Shown: positions 7,188-7,477 of the stretch, piece after piece
Layout: the number at the start of each line of letters is the position of its first letter
How positions within the stretch are numbered: position 1 is the first letter of the stretch
NCBI GenBank assembly: GCA_947259865.1
Contig: CAMYNZ010000300.1
Coordinates: 1-7,477 of the forward strand
Direction of reading: 5' to 3'
Source of the DNA: an uncultured Desulfobacterales bacterium
GTDB taxonomy: Bacteria > Desulfobacterota > Desulfobacteria > Desulfobacterales > G020354645
Length of the DNA stretch: 7,477 bases
Program-made: the position numbers and the translations under genes
The notes under the pieces: generated by a model
Seen by the model: only the letters and a program-made list of their open reading frames with translations
What the model was told of the DNA's origin: nothing
The model's database searches: none

Positions 7188-7227
7188 ATAAAGTATTAAT
7201 TAATTCAGGGGTTGGGGGGTTTCTGAA

Positions 7228-7257
7228 GCGGTCGCTGCATAAATCATCAGCGACTGC
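7228..7257. repeat. Strong 10-bp hairpin downstream of the PDZ gene
   Basis: GCGGTCGCTG (7228-7237) pairs with CAGCGACTGC (7248-7257): nine Watson-Crick pairs and one G-T pair around a 10-base loop. No T run follows on either strand, so it is not a typical intrinsic terminator. It overlaps the left outer arm of the larger inverted repeat beside it. Confidence 0.6.
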
Positions 7258-7428
7258 ATCGTGCAAACTCATGTATAAGGGGTCGTAGCGAAAGAACAGC
7301 GATTAAGCATTAAAACAATAGGTTAGGGGTAAACTCAACATAATGCTCCGAAGTTAAGTTTGGGCAGCAGACTGTTCTTTCACAACGCTCCCTAATACAT
7401 TCAGACAGCGCACGATTTCGCTGCTGAT
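7246..7428. repeat. Long imperfect inverted repeat, MITE-like or structured RNA
   Basis: The core arms are 7271-7299 and 7372-7400, identical at 24 of 29 positions after reverse complementing, with a perfect inner 10 bases (GAAAGAACAG/CTGTTCTTTC). Further matching blocks continue outward in order: ATCGTGC (7258-7264) with GCACGAT (7410-7416), and ATCAGC (7246-7251) with GCTGAT (7423-7428). The 72-base centre has its own dyad: AAACTCAAC (7331-7339) with GTTAAGTTT (7353-7361), one mismatch. No convincing target-site duplication or transposase is seen. It lies in the 290-base stretch after 7187, which otherwise has no convincing gene. Confidence 0.7.
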
Positions 7429-7477
7429 AATTCATTCCGCCATTATCTGAGTTTGGGGAGTAAATCTCACTGACCTT

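Noticed and set aside
7333..7359. Integron attC-like pair ACTCAAC (RYYYAAC) and GTTAAGT (GTTRRRY)
   Set aside because: Both match the core-site consensus, but the unit is only 27 bases, too short for the inner boxes of an attC site. No integrase or cassette is nearby.
7201..7434. TAATTCA at 7201-7207 and 7428-7434 as a target-site duplication of a mobile element
   Set aside because: The seven-base direct repeats do not sit at the ends of the inverted repeat. The sequences just inside them are not inverted copies of each other.

Overview
This window looks like chromosomal DNA of a Gram-negative bacterium with an outer membrane. It carries a tripartite RND (resistance-nodulation-division) efflux operon on the + strand, followed by two small unrelated genes and a structured non-coding tail. 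Intermediate base composition and the overall style of the efflux proteins suggest a deltaproteobacterium (Desulfobacterota). That placement is an impression from protein character, not a proof.

Layout. Bases 2-979 hold the 3' part of a periplasmic adaptor (HlyD/AcrA-type) gene whose start lies outside the window. After 65 bases, 1045-4060 carries the inner-membrane RND pump gene. It is broken near 2877-2890: the first part (1045-2892) ends at a TGA shortly after TM7, and the rest continues in the +1 frame (from about 2885 to 4060). About 25-30 residues of the periplasmic PC1 subdomain also seem to be missing, so this is probably a frameshifting deletion rather than a one-base error. A 179-base gap (4061-4239) has a 26-bp-period tandem repeat with small dyads and a weak possible promoter. 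Then comes a NodT/OprM-type outer-membrane lipoprotein gene (4240-5925).

Downstream, 5926-6111 holds a very short hydrophobic reading frame of doubtful status. A six-helix potassium-channel-like protein with a TLGYGD filter follows at 6112-6789. Next come a candidate terminator (about 6808-6850) and a short PDZ-domain reading frame with a TTG start (6930-7187), which resembles the C-terminal end of an HtrA/S1C-type protease. The last 290 bases have no convincing gene. They contain a long imperfect inverted repeat (core 7271-7299 with 7372-7400, 24 of 29 positions matching) with further nested dyads, which looks like a MITE-like repeat or a structured RNA.

How the parts work together. Adaptor, RND pump and outer-membrane channel would form one envelope-spanning, proton-driven exporter. 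With the pump gene broken, the system as read here is probably inactive unless the break is a sequence error or is bypassed. The substrate cannot be read from the sequence. I see no clear defence system, mobile gene cluster or CRISPR array. The most unusual material is the pump lesion, the 26-bp repeats and the 3' inverted repeat.
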